Positions 24,036-35,478 of a stretch of 64,000 bases of DNA are shown here, piece by piece. The stretch spans positions 57,109,542-57,173,541 of the forward strand of contig JAVIAB010000159.1 of NCBI GenBank assembly GCA_032433765.1. The letters run 5' to 3'. Positions within the stretch are counted from its first letter, which is position 1, and each line of letters starts with the position of its first letter. The translations under genes were made by a program, and so were the position numbers. The notes beneath the pieces were generated by a model. That model saw only the letters and a list, made by a program, of their open reading frames with translations, had not been told where the DNA came from and searched no databases. Origin of the DNA: Megaustenia siamemsis (lineage: Eukaryota > Mollusca > Gastropoda > Stylommatophora > Ariophantidae).

Positions 24036-24492
24036 GTGAATCAGTTCAGAAGGAGAGGTATGTTTACATCACTAAAAAAAATGACAAATAATCAATAACA
24101 GAAAAAAGAAGACAAAGCACAATATATGGTCCTAAGCAGGATCGAACCCGTACTTCTTGGCACAGTGCCTTGCCACGAAAAGACAAACGCAAGTGAACAC
24201 TGCCAATAGGAATAGGAAAGATACAGATACACAATGTATTCCTGAGTTGTGATCGCAGACCTATGCTATAGTCATGAGTATGAGAACACCTGCGGGAAAG
24301 ACATCACCAATGATGGCTAATATTTTAGTTAGCCGAGTTGGCAGTGTTCCCTAGCGTTTGGCTTTTCGTGGCAAGGAGTACGGGTTCGATCCTGTTGAGA
24401 ACCATATATTGTTCTTTGTTTTATTTCTGCTGTTGATTATTTGTCATTTTTTCCGAAGGATGTAAACATACCTCTTCTTCTGAATTGATTCG
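24036..24492. repeat. Inverted repeat of tRNA-like elements
   Basis: Two arms of about 150-170 bp (24036-24205 and 24346-24492) are reverse complements separated by about 140 bp. The right arm on the plus strand has a box A-like TAGCCGAGTTGG (24335-24346) and a box B GGGTTCGATCC (24387-24397), followed by a T-rich body. The two arms are therefore probably a head-to-head pair of a third SINE family. The transcribed pair could fold into a long hairpin. Confidence 0.65.
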
Positions 24493-24544
24493 CTGATTAT
24501 CGCCTCGGAAGTTTCCCCTCTATAATAATATTCATGTATTATCA

Positions 24545-24832
24545 TTTGTCGCTATAAATAATTTAACCTGGAAGTAACGGCAGCCTGCAGTGACAACGAC
24601 CACATTACCTACACATTTGTCGCTATAAATAATTTACCCCGGAAGTAACGGCAGCCTGCAGTGACAACGACACATTACCTACACATTTGTCGCTATAAAT
24701 AATTTACCCCGGAAGTAACGGCAGCCTGCAGTGACAACGACCACATTACCTACACATTTGTCGCTATAAATAATTTACCCCGGAAGTAACGGCAGCCTGC
24801 AGTGACAACGACCACATTACCTACACATTTGC
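24545..24832. repeat. 71-72-bp tandem repeat (4 copies)
   Basis: Four nearly identical units begin TTTGTCGCTATAAATAATTT and contain GGAAGTAACGGCAGCCTGCA. The unit is GC-richer than its surroundings. From 24833 to 25100 nothing is seen. Confidence 0.92.
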
Positions 24833-25100
24833 CGTGATGGTGGACACATTTGGATACACCTACCGTGCTTTACATACATCTAGCAATGAGCGGAGGGTAC
24901 ATTCACTGTTTATTTACTACGAATCAATAGAGTCATCACAATACAGTTCAATATTTAAACCTAGTGATAGTTCATGAGACAAATCATATTTATCAACTCA
25001 TTGAAAAATCATATTAATATTCCATCACATTCACATGAGATTATACATCTACGACAGTGATATCAACAACACTATTATATTTAAAGAGAAAGACAAATAT

Positions 25101-25575
25101 CTAATGACATAACCTTTTACACAAGACGTGTTTCATTTTCTGAAATGCTCTTTTACCCTTGGCTATTCTAATCATTTTATTTCTGTGGTGCATCTTCCAT
25201 CTCATGTTATTATTGTACCCAAGTGTTTTGACGCGTTGTACTTGTTTTAGATTTTTCATGTTAATTGTTAAATTGCATGGTCGTGATGGTTGTTTCTTCA
25301 AAATGACCATTACTTCTGATTTCTTACTATTCAGACTGAGACATTTCTTGTTGCTTTCTTGTACTAGTATGCATATCATTTATTGCAGTTCATTATACGC
25401 CTATGCTATTACAACTGTGTGATCTGCATACCAACAATTGTTTATGTTGTGACCATTGAATTCAATTCTATTTTTGTCTACTATTGATCTGATAATATTT
25501 TCGCTGTAAATTGAGAACGAATCCACTGACAGAACATAGCCTTTTCTGATTTCTTGCTTATATATTGAAACTGCC
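25101..25575 (-). mobile_element. LINE reverse transcriptase fragment
   Basis: The minus strand encodes a degraded reverse transcriptase palm end (YAD followed by H in place of the second Asp), then NSKKSEVM and LKQVQRVKTLG words matching the other LINE copies, ending near KMKHVLC. Frames shift. It lacks the usual 3' tail. Confidence 0.7.
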
Positions 25576-25871
25576 CCGTTTGTTTGCTAATTTTTACGAG
25601 ACCTGTTTGTTTATAAATACATATTTTAAAATTATTATTATCAGATCCTTGCCATCAAAGAACCCCGTAGCGTAATTTTGGAGGTGGAGGTCACAGAGCG
25701 GACAACCCACGGAATCATAAACATTTTGTTTTGGTCAATTCTTAGACATAGTTCAACTATGGGTCAGAATGATGGGATCTGATTGGTTCAAGGAGTTGCA
25801 AATTGTCACTTTGCGACAATTGTGATAAATTCATTGGCTGCAGATATTCCACGCACAGAGTTATGTTGGGG

Positions 25872-25902
25872 TATTTAAGCTTCGACACCATAAGTTTTCA
25901 GT
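25872..25902 (+). promoter_or_regulatory. Candidate core promoter (TATA plus initiator)
   Basis: TATTTAAG at 25872-25879 lies 28 bases upstream of the A of an initiator-like TCAGT at 25898-25902. The spacing is ideal for RNA polymerase II. It lies 1.1 kb upstream of the receptor copy 2 exon and could drive a 5' exon of that gene. Alternatively the 25650-26340 segment, with an ATAAATAAACCT poly(A)-like motif near 26314, could be a solo LTR. Motif evidence only. Confidence 0.4.
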
Positions 25903-26339
25903 ACGTTCGTAGTTCAGTAGTCTGGAAAGTAATTATGAATTTAAGTTAGAACCGAAAAGTAGTTAGGAATTGAAAGTCAGAAATTAGTTTGAAACATAAT
26001 TGTGGACTAGTCAAGCTTAGAGTAAGAAAATATAACAGTGAATTATGAAATTAGTTGAGCAGTAGACAGAACATGTGAGTTAGAATATATTGAACATTTC
26101 GTTGTGAAATTGTTGTTGAGAATGTTTCCAAGTTGTGCTTCATAATTCTTATGAGAAGTCGTAAGTAAGATGTGAGAGAGAGAGTAATTTATAATATGCA
26201 CTTATGGGCATTTCAAATATTCACCGACGATAGTCTCTTGAGTGTCCAGAATTAAAGAACATTAATTCTAAGAGAAATGCATCCACTATTATGTATCATG
26301 TGCCAAGTTAAAGATAAATAAACCTGATTATGTTTATGT

Positions 26340-26764
26340 ATTATGAAAACAGTCTGTTATGATTGGTTGACTACGTTGTGATCAATGTGATGTGGCTCCA
26401 ACTATAACACAAAGATAAATAAGATAAATAATTCAACCTCTTTTACAACGTAAGATAACCTAAATGTAACACATAAGTGTCATATTTGGATCGTATACGA
26501 AGGCATAACAATAATGAATGGTGTAGCTTTTGAACATAAGAAGGGAGGTAGAAATAAGATTAATGGTGTGAAGGTGACACGATCTCCGTACCTCACAGAA
26601 TAAGACAGGCAACAAACATTCGAGGTTAATTCAAAAGTACGACATCGTTTTCTAAACGGACAATTTGGTGATGGCAGTGTGTTTACATATAAAAGCAAGA
26701 CTGTATTTTTGTGTCACTTGATTTTAAAATCCGCAATAACATGACCATTTTTAACTATTTCATC
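26340..26764. other. Intergenic or intronic, nothing recognised
   Basis: AT-rich sequence without conserved coding potential; a 72-codon minus-strand frame at 26480-26698 resembles nothing I know. Confidence 0.5.
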
Positions 26765-27020
26765 ATATTCTGCAGGAGTGTCAGCTTATTTTGTTATTGC
26801 TAGACTCTAAGATCCAGAACAATCTGAATATTGTTACTATTCAACATATTTCGCAGGAGTGTCAGCTTATTTTGTTATTGCTAGACTCTAAGATCCAGAA
26901 CAATCTGAATATTGTTACTATTTCAACATATTTCGCAGGAGTGTCAGCTTATTTTGTTATTGCTAGACGCTAACATTCACAATAATCTTAATATTTGTAC
27001 TACTTCAACATATTCCGCAG
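26765..27020 (+). repeat. Tandem repeat of the receptor splice acceptor (81-82-bp units)
   Basis: TTCTGCAG/TTCGCAG followed by GAGTGTCAGCTTATTTTGTT recurs with AG ends at 26775, 26856 and 26938; the functional acceptor (ATTCCGCAG) ends at 27020. Intron end plus first exon bases have been copied three times upstream. Using any of the first three acceptors in the same phase gives about eleven codons and then a stop. Confidence 0.85.
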
Positions 27021-30000
27021 GAGTGTCAGAACATTTTCCTCTCGATGGCTGCTCCACGGAAGAGATGGACGTGTTGTGTCTGTACTTTTACGACGACAAC
27101 AAACAAGAGCAAAATATGTGCAAGGGCTTCGTGAAACATCTGACGAGCTTCCCCAACAGCAGGGCAACTTCTCGTGTCCAGTTTGCTGGTGTCTGTGACT
27201 TGTTCTCTGTTGATAACCCCAACGTTAATGTCAGCTCTTGGCAGTTTACAACTTTTCTTGAGTCCTCGCCTTATGGAAGTCAAGATGGACAAGCAGCCAT
27301 ACTTCAAGATTATAGCAACATCTATGAAATGATGGAATTGAAACTACACTTCGTACATTACTTGTTCTCACAGATGGGCAGAGTCAGAGAAAACGTCACT
27401 CATCTCGCTATTATATTTCTCAACGGCAAAAACATGGCATTTGATGAACGAGCAACTCTACAAAATGTGTCACGTGTTGATGCAGATACGGATTTAAAGG
27501 TATTTGTTGTGGTGATGGGGATAAATCATGGAACTGAAACTGTTCTTCTTGGGGACACACTTCTGGTCGACTACAGGGCGTCGATTCCTTACAAACATTT
27601 GTTAGCTCTAGCCATGTGTGACCAGTGTCTGGATGGATGGTGGAAGTACGAGCAAGGGGCTGAGACTATCTCTTGTTATAAAATGATCACGTCTGATAAT
27701 GGAAGTAACAGTGACCAAGCTTATTCTACTTGCCTACAAGTTGAAGACTCCGCGTTAGTTGCTGTTGAAAGCAGAAGTGAACTGCACTTTATACAAGCCA
27801 CCATCTACACATATTTTACTAACGTTATCAATGACAACCAATCATCACATTTTTCCTTGAATTTTTTTATTGATCTCTACAGATACAACGGAAGTATTGC
27901 CAGGAGGTTTCGCTGGGGTTTGTTTCCAAGTTCTGTAACTCGTCCTCTAGTTGTCAACAATTGGCTGCCTGGTAAACCTTCTGGTGGTTATGTCAACAAA
28001 TGCGCTGTCTGGCGGTTTGACTGGAGCGAACATGTCAACAACGTCTCTAACGGCTCTGGACAAGAGGATGGTTTTGTTGATGGTTGGGTGGATGTTGATT
28101 GTTCGTTTGTTAGTTCAGTCATTTTGTGTGAGGTCTCCTTGTCTCGAAGAACTGATAACGCCTTCCACATTGACATAAACCCAGCTACGAATGAAAGTTT
28201 AACACGAGCTTTAGATAGCGGAGGTTTTGTCAAATTTAGGGATAATATTCTATCTGTCTCGTTCAATTTTGTCAACAAAGATTTCCAAAAATTTCTTGAA
28301 GAAACAGGTTACGAGTTATTTCCTCTGTTTGACTGTGGAGAAGATGCTCGAAGCCCTCGACATATTTCCTACCTTCTGCTCTGTAACGGGCACACTGAAT
28401 GCAGCAACAGACGAGACGAAGATTTGTGTTCGGAACAAATCTCAGACATCAAAGTAGACGTTACCGAATTTTCTAATGACGTGTATTGCTGTGACGGTTC
28501 TCGTTTGTTAAAAAGGTGGGTCATTGATGGCGAGATTGATTGTCCTGTTTGTGAGAGCAATACTGGAGAGGAATTCAACGATGAAAGTGAAATATTTTAC
28601 AGACATTCAGAAAACAGAATGTATTGCACCATTTTTTGTGATGATCTCAATTGTGTTGATGTCTCCCAGCTTAACGATGGACTTGTTAACTGTACAGGAC
28701 GGGAAGGACCGTTGGACGAGACTATTGGCAAATTGGAAAGTGTAGACACGTGTCGCTATCAAAAGCGTTATAATGTATGGGCCCCCAAATGTGTATATGT
28801 CAAGGACATGTACGGGGCTGTTATAGGATGCAGGGACATGTCTCATTTAGAAAATTGTACCGATTTTGAATGTCCAGTCGGATATGTTAAATGTCCAGAC
28901 ACATACTGTATCCCTCAACATTATGTCCGTGATAAAACAAATGATTGTCCAACAGGAGAGGACGAACACATTGATAGCATTGGCGTATGCAGAGACACTT
29001 TCGCATGTTGGGATAGTAAAGTGTGTCTACATCCTGACCTAGTCTGTGACGGACATCCTGACTGCCCCCATAAAGACGATGAGATTGATTGTAACATGAA
29101 CTGTCCAGAGCTTTACCGCTGTGTTTCTGGGACTGTGACTGTATCAAGTGCCGTTACAGACTTTGTCGTTCGTTTCCATTCTTCGTTTGACCCTGAGATA
29201 AAATACATGGACGTGTCCACTGTGGACATTTCTCAAACACTTGTCTTTCAATCTGCCTTACCAAAGAAGTTAATTATAATGAAATTATCAAACTGCCGCT
29301 TACTTGATTTGCGAGATGGTTTCAGCAATACACGAGCAATTCAAGATTTGGACGCTAGTTACAACGAGTTCACAACAATCGACGGCAGATACGATCTCAC
29401 TTCAGAATCTCTACCAATTCGCAGATTTAACCTGTCTTATAATACACAACTAGTCTCGATGAAATATGTGAAACTAGCTCGTTTAGAAGTACTAGACATC
29501 TCGCACACAAATGTCTCCTATCTCGATGTCTCTTTCCTGAAGGAGTTTCCCATTTTGAAACATTTAAACTTAAGCTTCACATTTATTTGGAGATTTCATA
29601 AAAATCAATTTCCTTCAGATTTGAATTTACAGACACTAGATTTGCGTGGACTACCAGTGAACAATTTCTACGAAGATTTATTTAACGGGCTCACTATTAG
29701 TCAACATCTATTCACAGACATATTTGAATTATGTTGTCCACAAGTAAGGGGACAAAACATCCCAGATCACACTTGCCACGCTCCTGTCGCCTCCATCTCT
29801 TCTTGTTTTGACCTGCTTGGACTCAGTGTTCAGCGGTTTCTTCTCTGGGTGGTCGCGGCTCTTGCCATCCTGGGGAACGTGGCTGTCATTGCCTACCGTG
29901 TAATCTCCGACAGGTCAGTTCTCAGTACAGGTTACGGACTGTGTGTTACAAACTTGGGAATATCTGACCTCATTATGGGTGTCTATCTACTAATTATTCT

Positions 30001-30712
30001 AGGGGCGGACTACTACTACCGTGACATTTATGTTCTGTATGACCGAAGCTGGAGAGGAAGTGGTTTATGTAAATTTGCAGGATTTCTTGCAACTCTCTCT
30101 GGCGAAGCGTCAATATGTTTTATTTTTCTTATTTCTCTGGACAGGTATTTGATAATGAAGTATCCATTTGGTCAAGTCAAGTTTACAAAACTCTTGAAAA
30201 GTATTTCCTTGATGTCATCTTGGGCCATCCCTTTTCTTATTTCCTTGTCATCTGTTGCGTTAAACTTTGAAATCAATTCTTCCAATGCGATGTGTATTGG
30301 ATTACCCTTGACAGCGCAGCGACTTAGAGGATGGGAGTTCTCATTTGCTGTGTTTGTTGTGTTCAACCTGTGTGTGTGTTTTGTTCTGGCACTCTGGCAA
30401 CGAGCCATCTTCCAGGCCATGTCACAAAATAGAGTTAGTCGAACAACTTCCAGCACATCTAACCGGAGGGCTGATGATATTGTAGTGGCCAAACAACTGT
30501 CTCTAGTAGCTCTGTTCAATTTCCTCTCTTGGTTTCCTATAGCATTCATGGGTTTGCTATCTCTTGTTGGACACGAGGTCAGCAGTGATGTTTTTTCCTG
30601 GACAACAGTTATCGTTCTTCCTATAAATTCTGCAGCAAACCCGTTTCTGTATACGATACCAGTCCTGATAGAAAAGTGGAAGAAATTCAGTTTTTGTGCA
30701 TGGAAAGTTTAA
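27021..30712 (+). CDS. Receptor copy 2 (type B): vWA-like/CTLD/LDLa/LRR/7TM GPCR, GRL101-like
   Basis: This large exon of about 1229 codons enters in phase 1 after ATTCCGCAG. The domain order is as in copy 1: vWA-like (about 27064-27610, no metal motif), C-type lectin-like (27639-28137), five LDLa-type modules (about 28331-29095, with the DCP.GEDE and DCPHKDDE acidic signatures in the last two), leucine-rich repeats (29190-29700), Cys hinge (29732-29810) and seven helices (29838-30690). Helix 3 ends in a canonical LDRYLIMK. Helix 6 has SWFP where CWFP is usual, and helix 7 has NPFLY. The apparent upstream ATG frame starting at 26912 runs through the repeated intron end and is not the start. 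It is the most canonical GPCR core of the four copies. Confidence 0.85.
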
Positions 30713-30859
30713 TTAGTTTGTTTAGTTTAGTGTCGATTACAATTAGTATGTAGATATGGTTGTAATGACATCAATCCATGGTTAACCTATTGTTTACGTG
30801 TCTATACTACTGCATATATGTATCGTGTAATTCCAGTAGCATCATCTCTATTATGTACT

Positions 30860-31070
30860 CTGATTGCTGGCGTAGGTGACTATGCGTCGCCACAATTTTT
30901 TATATTTGCAACTGTTTAAGAACATGTGCAGCTTTCTTTCTGGTAAAACACCTTTAAACTATGTCTTCTCTCTCTCTGTTTTGCTATAGCTCTCCTTCCC
31001 TTGACCTTTCCTGTTATCACAACAAATCTGAAAGCGTTGGCCTGCCAGACAAATGTCATGTCTTGTATCC
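30860..31070 (-). mobile_element. LINE 3' end fragment
   Basis: The minus strand encodes a relic of the LINE C-terminal tail (KVKGRRAIAKQRERR), with the 3' GCGACGCATAGTCACCTACG-like end near 30870. It is degraded and short. Confidence 0.6.
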
Positions 31071-31139
31071 TGACCCTCGATCTAATAATAATTGATTGTA
31101 TAATGTCGGTATACAATTTCGTTGTTTATTTAAAATTAT

Positions 31140-31395
31140 TAGGAAGCCGCGATAGCTCAGTGGTTAGTGAACTGGACTACAAAGGACAAGGGGTAGGGTT
31201 CGATCCCAATCGACGGTTTTCGGGTTCACCCATAAATGGGTACCGGAATTTTTTCTGGGAAAGTAAAGCAGCACGGGCGTAATACCGACCACATTACCCC
31301 AAAAATCATGTGCTGAAGGTCTGTAAAATATAGGGTCACTAAAATCATATTTCCCTATACGCCACTTGGCGTGACGGGGGTACTTTACTTTTACT
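31140..31395 (+). mobile_element. tRNA-derived SINE, family 1 (copy 2)
   Basis: This is the best-preserved copy. Box A TAGCTCAGTGG is at 31153-31163 and box B GGGTTCGATCCC at 31197-31208. A body of about 150 bp ends in CGCCACTTGGCGTGACGGGG and a CTTTACTTTT tail. Confidence 0.9.
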
Positions 31396-31469
31396 ATTGA
31401 AATTATTATTGCTCAGCTGCTTCTGATGTAACATTTGCTGGACTACATCATCACTCCCCCTCATTTATT

Positions 31470-31853
31470 TGTGCGTCAATACTTGATACCATCTTATTTA
31501 AACACGCCCATTTAGTCTCTCAGAGTGTCACTTATCCTCACCTGATACCATCTTCATTAGACACGCCCATTTACTCTCTCAGAGTGTCATTTCTCACATG
31601 ATACCATCTTATTTAGACACGCTCATTTACTCTCTCAGAGTGTCATTTATTCTCACCTGATACCATCTTCATTAGATACGTCCATTTAATCTCTCAGAGT
31701 GTCACTTATCCTCAACTGATACCATCTTCATTAGATACGTCCATTTAATCTCTCAGAGTGTCACTTATCCTCACCTGATACCATCTTCATTAGATACGTC
31801 CATTTAATCTCTCAGAGTGGCATTTATCCTCACCTGATACCATCTTCATTAGA
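31470..31853. repeat. 59-bp minisatellite, left block
   Basis: Six or seven units contain TGATACCATCTTCATTAGA and TTTACTCTCTCAGAGTGTCA. The same unit in the same orientation forms a second block at 32886-33425. Confidence 0.9.
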
Positions 31854-32284
31854 TTGGTTATTGGTTATTGGTTATGGAAGGCCTCGGTTTCACAGCAAAC
31901 GAATTAAAATCCATAATTGCTCAACCGCCCGTGCCAGTGGAATCATCCGAATTACTAACTCATCTCCCAAACAAAGAAAGGTAACTGTAGTCCCCATCGT
32001 AGCAGTCTCAGCACACGCCAAAAGACATAAGGCGAAACCGCGCACAAAGTGAACACAGCCAACTGTTCCCTGTCATACGATATCATCATTCATCGTAAAC
32101 AAGCGGGATATCGAAGCAGGATCAAAACGGATGAGACACACAGCTCACGGTGTGCACAGAGCACTTAACTCAGTAGCTCCTGCAACAAGCCGGACTTGGA
32201 ATATGAGGAAACTGCAAGAAGGAACACTTTTCAGACATAGCCTTCAATGGTTCCTGCTGCCTATCCACCATATACCATGGGAGT

Positions 32285-32885
32285 TTACGTCCTCCCGAAA
32301 ATGATGATCGTCATAGCACTTGATGATGTTAGGCCGTCATTGATGACTCCAATTCCAAACATACAGACACACAGTGGTGGTAAGTTATCATTTCCAATCA
32401 AAAGGAAGCCACATGACCTGTAGTTAGTAAAACCACAGAGAGAATATGATTTTGTGACCTTCACTGATTCACTCTTAGATGTGAATGTGTAGTTTACACA
32501 AGAGGAGAAGTTTTCAACTACAGTGATCCCATTTAAGGCAATTCTGGGATAGCAAGGCACGTCTCCTTTATAGCAGCAGAACTTGATGTTCTCCGCTCCC
32601 TTCTTGTAGCTGCCGCCACACGATTCTGATGTCTCATTAACTTGGATATCGTTCAAGAACAATGTCAGATTAACATTCCATAGATCTGGCTCTGCTGATG
32701 AAATGCTTGGTGCAACAGTTGTATCAATCATACAGGAGGCTCCTGGTCTGTGGTCATTAATATCACAGACGGCACATGATGTTGTTATATTCAGTATTTC
32801 TTTCTGGGGTGTAAATATGTGGAACACACATGGAGAGTGGTTTGTGGTCACAGTAATCCCATTAAAGGCAATTCTAGGGTAGCAT
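32285..32885 (-). CDS. Cys-rich extracellular domain fragment, internal repeat
   Basis: An uninterrupted minus-strand frame of about 200 codons has no clear start or signal peptide and ends at a TAA near 32285. It contains two versions of YPRIA(L/F)NGITV about 100 residues apart. Each is followed by a Cys-containing, N-glycosylation-rich segment (NFSSC, NHSPC), and a FCCYKGDVPC stretch precedes the second. It looks like one and a half copies of a roughly 100-residue secreted or receptor ectodomain module that I do not recognise. It abuts satellite DNA abruptly at 32885 and sits inside an inverted repeat, so it is probably a captured exon rather than a complete gene. Confidence 0.45.
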
Positions 32886-33425
32886 TAGATACGTCCATTT
32901 AATCTCTCAGAGTGTCACTTATCCTCACCTGATACCATCTTCATTAGATACGTCCATTTAATCTCTCAGAGTGTCATTTATCCTCACCTGATACCATCTT
33001 CATTAGATACTCCCCTTTACTCTCTCAGAGTGTTACTTCTCACCTGATACCATCTTCATTAGACACGCCAATTTACTCTCTCAGAGTGTCATTTCTCACC
33101 TGATACCATCTTCATTAAACACGCCCGTTTATTCTCTCAGAGTGTCACTTATCCTCACCTGATACCATCTTCACTAAACACGTAAATGTACTCTCTCAGA
33201 GTGTCACTTATCCTCACCTGATACCATCTTCACTAAACACGTAAACGTACTCTCTTAGAGTGTCACTTCTCAACTGATACCATCTTCATTAAACACGTAA
33301 ATTTACTCTCTCATAGTGTCACTTATTCTCAATTGATACCATCTTCATTAGACACGCCCATTTACTCTCTCAGAGTGTCACTTATCCTCACCTGATAACA
33401 TCTTCATTAGACATGCCATTTACAC
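32886..33425. repeat. 59-bp minisatellite, right block
   Basis: About nine units have the same CTGATACCATCTTCA and TCTCTCAGAGTGTCA words as the block at 31470-31853 and the same orientation, although the surrounding arms are inverted. Confidence 0.9.
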
Positions 33426-33949
33426 TCACTCCCTTTACACATTCTCATGTTGCAGTTTCCTCATATTCCAAATCTGGCTTGTTGCAGGAGCTACTGAGTT
33501 AAGTGCTCTGTGCACACCGTGAGCTGTGTGTCTAATCCGTTTTGATCATGTTTCGATATTCCAATTGTTTACGATGAATGATGATATTGTATGACAGGGA
33601 ACAGTTGGCTGTGTTCACTTTCTGCGTTGTTTCACCTTATGTCTTTTGGCGTGTGTTGAGATTGCTACGATGGGGACTAAATTTACCTTTCTTTGTTTGA
33701 GAGATGAGTTAGTAATTCGGATGATTCCACTGGCATGGGCGGTTGAGCGATTATGGATTTTAATTCGTTTGCAGTGATACCGAGGCCTTCCATAACCAAT
33801 AACCAATAACCAATAACCAATAACACATTGTCAGTCTCAGCTCGTTATTTTCCTTAGAAAACACGACCTACTAAAGAAACTCTCCTGCGTCTTTACTGAA
33901 TTTGGCGTCCTTAATCTCCAAAAGGGAGATTTTTACACAAAAAAGGGAG

Positions 33950-34205
33950 CTCCTATAAAACATCAGAAAGAAAAAATCAACATTCTTTCCGGCACATCAT
34001 GAGAAGATGAAATTTGGAATACTTGGTTACAACTTGCAAAATAAAAGTAAAGAGAGATCGCGGAGGACAAAGAGAGAAAATACTGGATAACTTGGTGTCA
34101 TTGTATGGAAAACAATCAAAAACATAACTGTTTCACTGTGGATTGAAAATTATTGGCGAATATTATCGCCTACGCCAACTAGTATATCACATGATGATGA
34201 TGAGT
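33950..34205 (+). mobile_element. LINE 3' end
   Basis: The same 3' sequence as the 15690 copy is present, with frames broken; it ends in TATATCACATGATGATGATG. Confidence 0.75.
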
Positions 34206-34394
34206 CTCCAAAAAAATATATTCGTAGATTCTCACGTTACCCACGCCTGTCTACACACCTGACTATACACATTTTGTCGGGACTTCATATTGAAGGTCTA
34301 ATCTCAAATCAGTCTCTTCGACTCTAGCGTTTTGAAAGAGTTTGAGAGGATACAACCACATTGTAGTCTGGGACGGGTTCGACCCATCAGTGCT

Positions 34395-34487
34395 TGCACT
34401 GTTACCTGTACACCCATCAACTTGCTCTGTTACCTGTACACCCATCAACTTGCTCCGTTACCTGTACACCCATTAACTTGCTCTGTT
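34395..34487. repeat. 28-bp tandem repeat (3 copies)
   Basis: GTTACCTGTACACCCATCAA plus CTTGCTCT repeats three times immediately before the 33-bp array. Confidence 0.85.
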
Positions 34488-35065
34488 AAATGATGTTAGA
34501 AGCGGTAAGGTGGAGTGTAGAAATTGTGTTAGAAGCGGTAAGGTGGAGTGAAGAAATGGTGTTAGAAGCGATAAGGTGGAGTGAAGAAATGGTGTTAGAA
34601 GCGGTAAGGTGGAGTGTAGAAATGGTGTTAGAAGCGGTAAGGTGGAGTGTAGAAATGGTGTTAGAAGCGGTAAGGTGGAGTGTAGAAATGGTGTTAGAAG
34701 CGGTAAGGTGGCGTGTAGAAATGGTGTTAGAAGCGGTAAGGTGGAGTGTAGAAATGGTGTTAGAAGCGGTAAGGTGGAGTGTAGAAATGCTGTTAGAAGC
34801 GGTAAGGTGGAGTGTAGAAATGCTGTTAGAAGCGGTAAGGTGGAGTGTAGAAATGGTGTTAGAAGCGGTAAGGTGGAGTGTAGAAATGGTGTTAGAAGCG
34901 GTAATGTGGAGTGATGAAATGGTGTTAAAAGCGGTAAGGTGGAGTGTAGAAAAATGTTTAGAAACGGATATGTGGAGTGTAGATTTGTGTTTAGAAACGG
35001 TGACGTGGAATGTAGAAATGTGCTTATAAATCGTTGATGTGGAGTGTAGAAATGTGTTCGTTAAG
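34488..35065. repeat. 33-bp minisatellite array (about 17 copies)
   Basis: The unit of 33 bp consists of GTTAGAAGCGGTAAGGTGGA followed by GTGTAGAAATGGT. It keeps the TGTAGAAAT ending of the array at 1-1310, with about 20 of 33 positions shared by eye. Long frames are open on both strands because of the period. Units decay to the right. The stretch 35066-35478 has no recognisable content. Confidence 0.93.
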
Positions 35066-35478
35066 CATGAATTGAAATTTAACAAATGATTCTTAGGGAT
35101 TTATAAAAGAAATGAGGCGCTAGCAAGTGGAAACTTGTATGCATATTTATTGGAAATATTTGTTTAGACAGAGGTAACCAAAAGGCGTGTGTTCTCTAGC
35201 GATTTGCAGGAAAGCAGATGTTAGAAAACAATAAAATGTGAGCTAAAATGTAGAAATGTTAACAACGGTATTGTCTAACAATAATAATGCGTTTATAAAC
35301 TGCAGTTTGTTGTCGACTACGTGTTGTCGTTTTTATATTTTTATTTTTCTGCTCTTGCTGAGATATTTAAATGATTTACGCGACAGTCTAGTTGTGAAAT
35401 TATGTGTTGCTATTCCCCGTTTGGTGTAATGTTTTACTTCTGACTGGAGGATGGACTGTGAACGTTATCAATATTTAA

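Larger units (their letters stand above)
31854..33823. mobile_element. Foldback (long inverted repeat) structure
   Basis: Arms of about 370 bp, 31854-32221 and 33450-33823, are reverse complements with a few percent divergence. Each outer end is built of TTGGTTAT units (TTGGTTATTGGTTATTGGTT on the left; ATAACCAATAACC... on the right). Between the arms lie a Cys-rich exon fragment and a 59-bp satellite block that also occurs outside the left arm. Each arm holds a matching 60-codon open frame of no known family. No transposase is present. It may be a foldback or MITE-like composite that captured host DNA. Confidence 0.65.

Noticed and set aside
24545..24832. Regular direct repeats considered as a CRISPR array
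   Set aside because: The units are contiguous and identical with no unique spacers, and the genome is eukaryotic. The same holds for the arrays at 36283, 38908, 52506, 62413 and 63444.
26912..27020. ATG-like start at 26912 for receptor copy 2
   Set aside because: It lies in the repeated intron end; homology among copies begins at the acceptor at 27020.
31145..31215. Possible functional tRNA gene (A and B boxes)
   Set aside because: It lacks a proper acceptor stem, continues into a 150-bp body, and recurs four times as a SINE.
31861..33806. Paired 61-63-codon frames in the foldback arms as a conserved gene pair
   Set aside because: They are the same sequence seen twice because of the inverted repeat; there is no recognisable family and no sign of independent conservation.
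34486..35085. 199-codon minus and 179-codon plus frames of 11-residue repeats
   Set aside because: They are overlapping translations of a 33-bp satellite on both strands.
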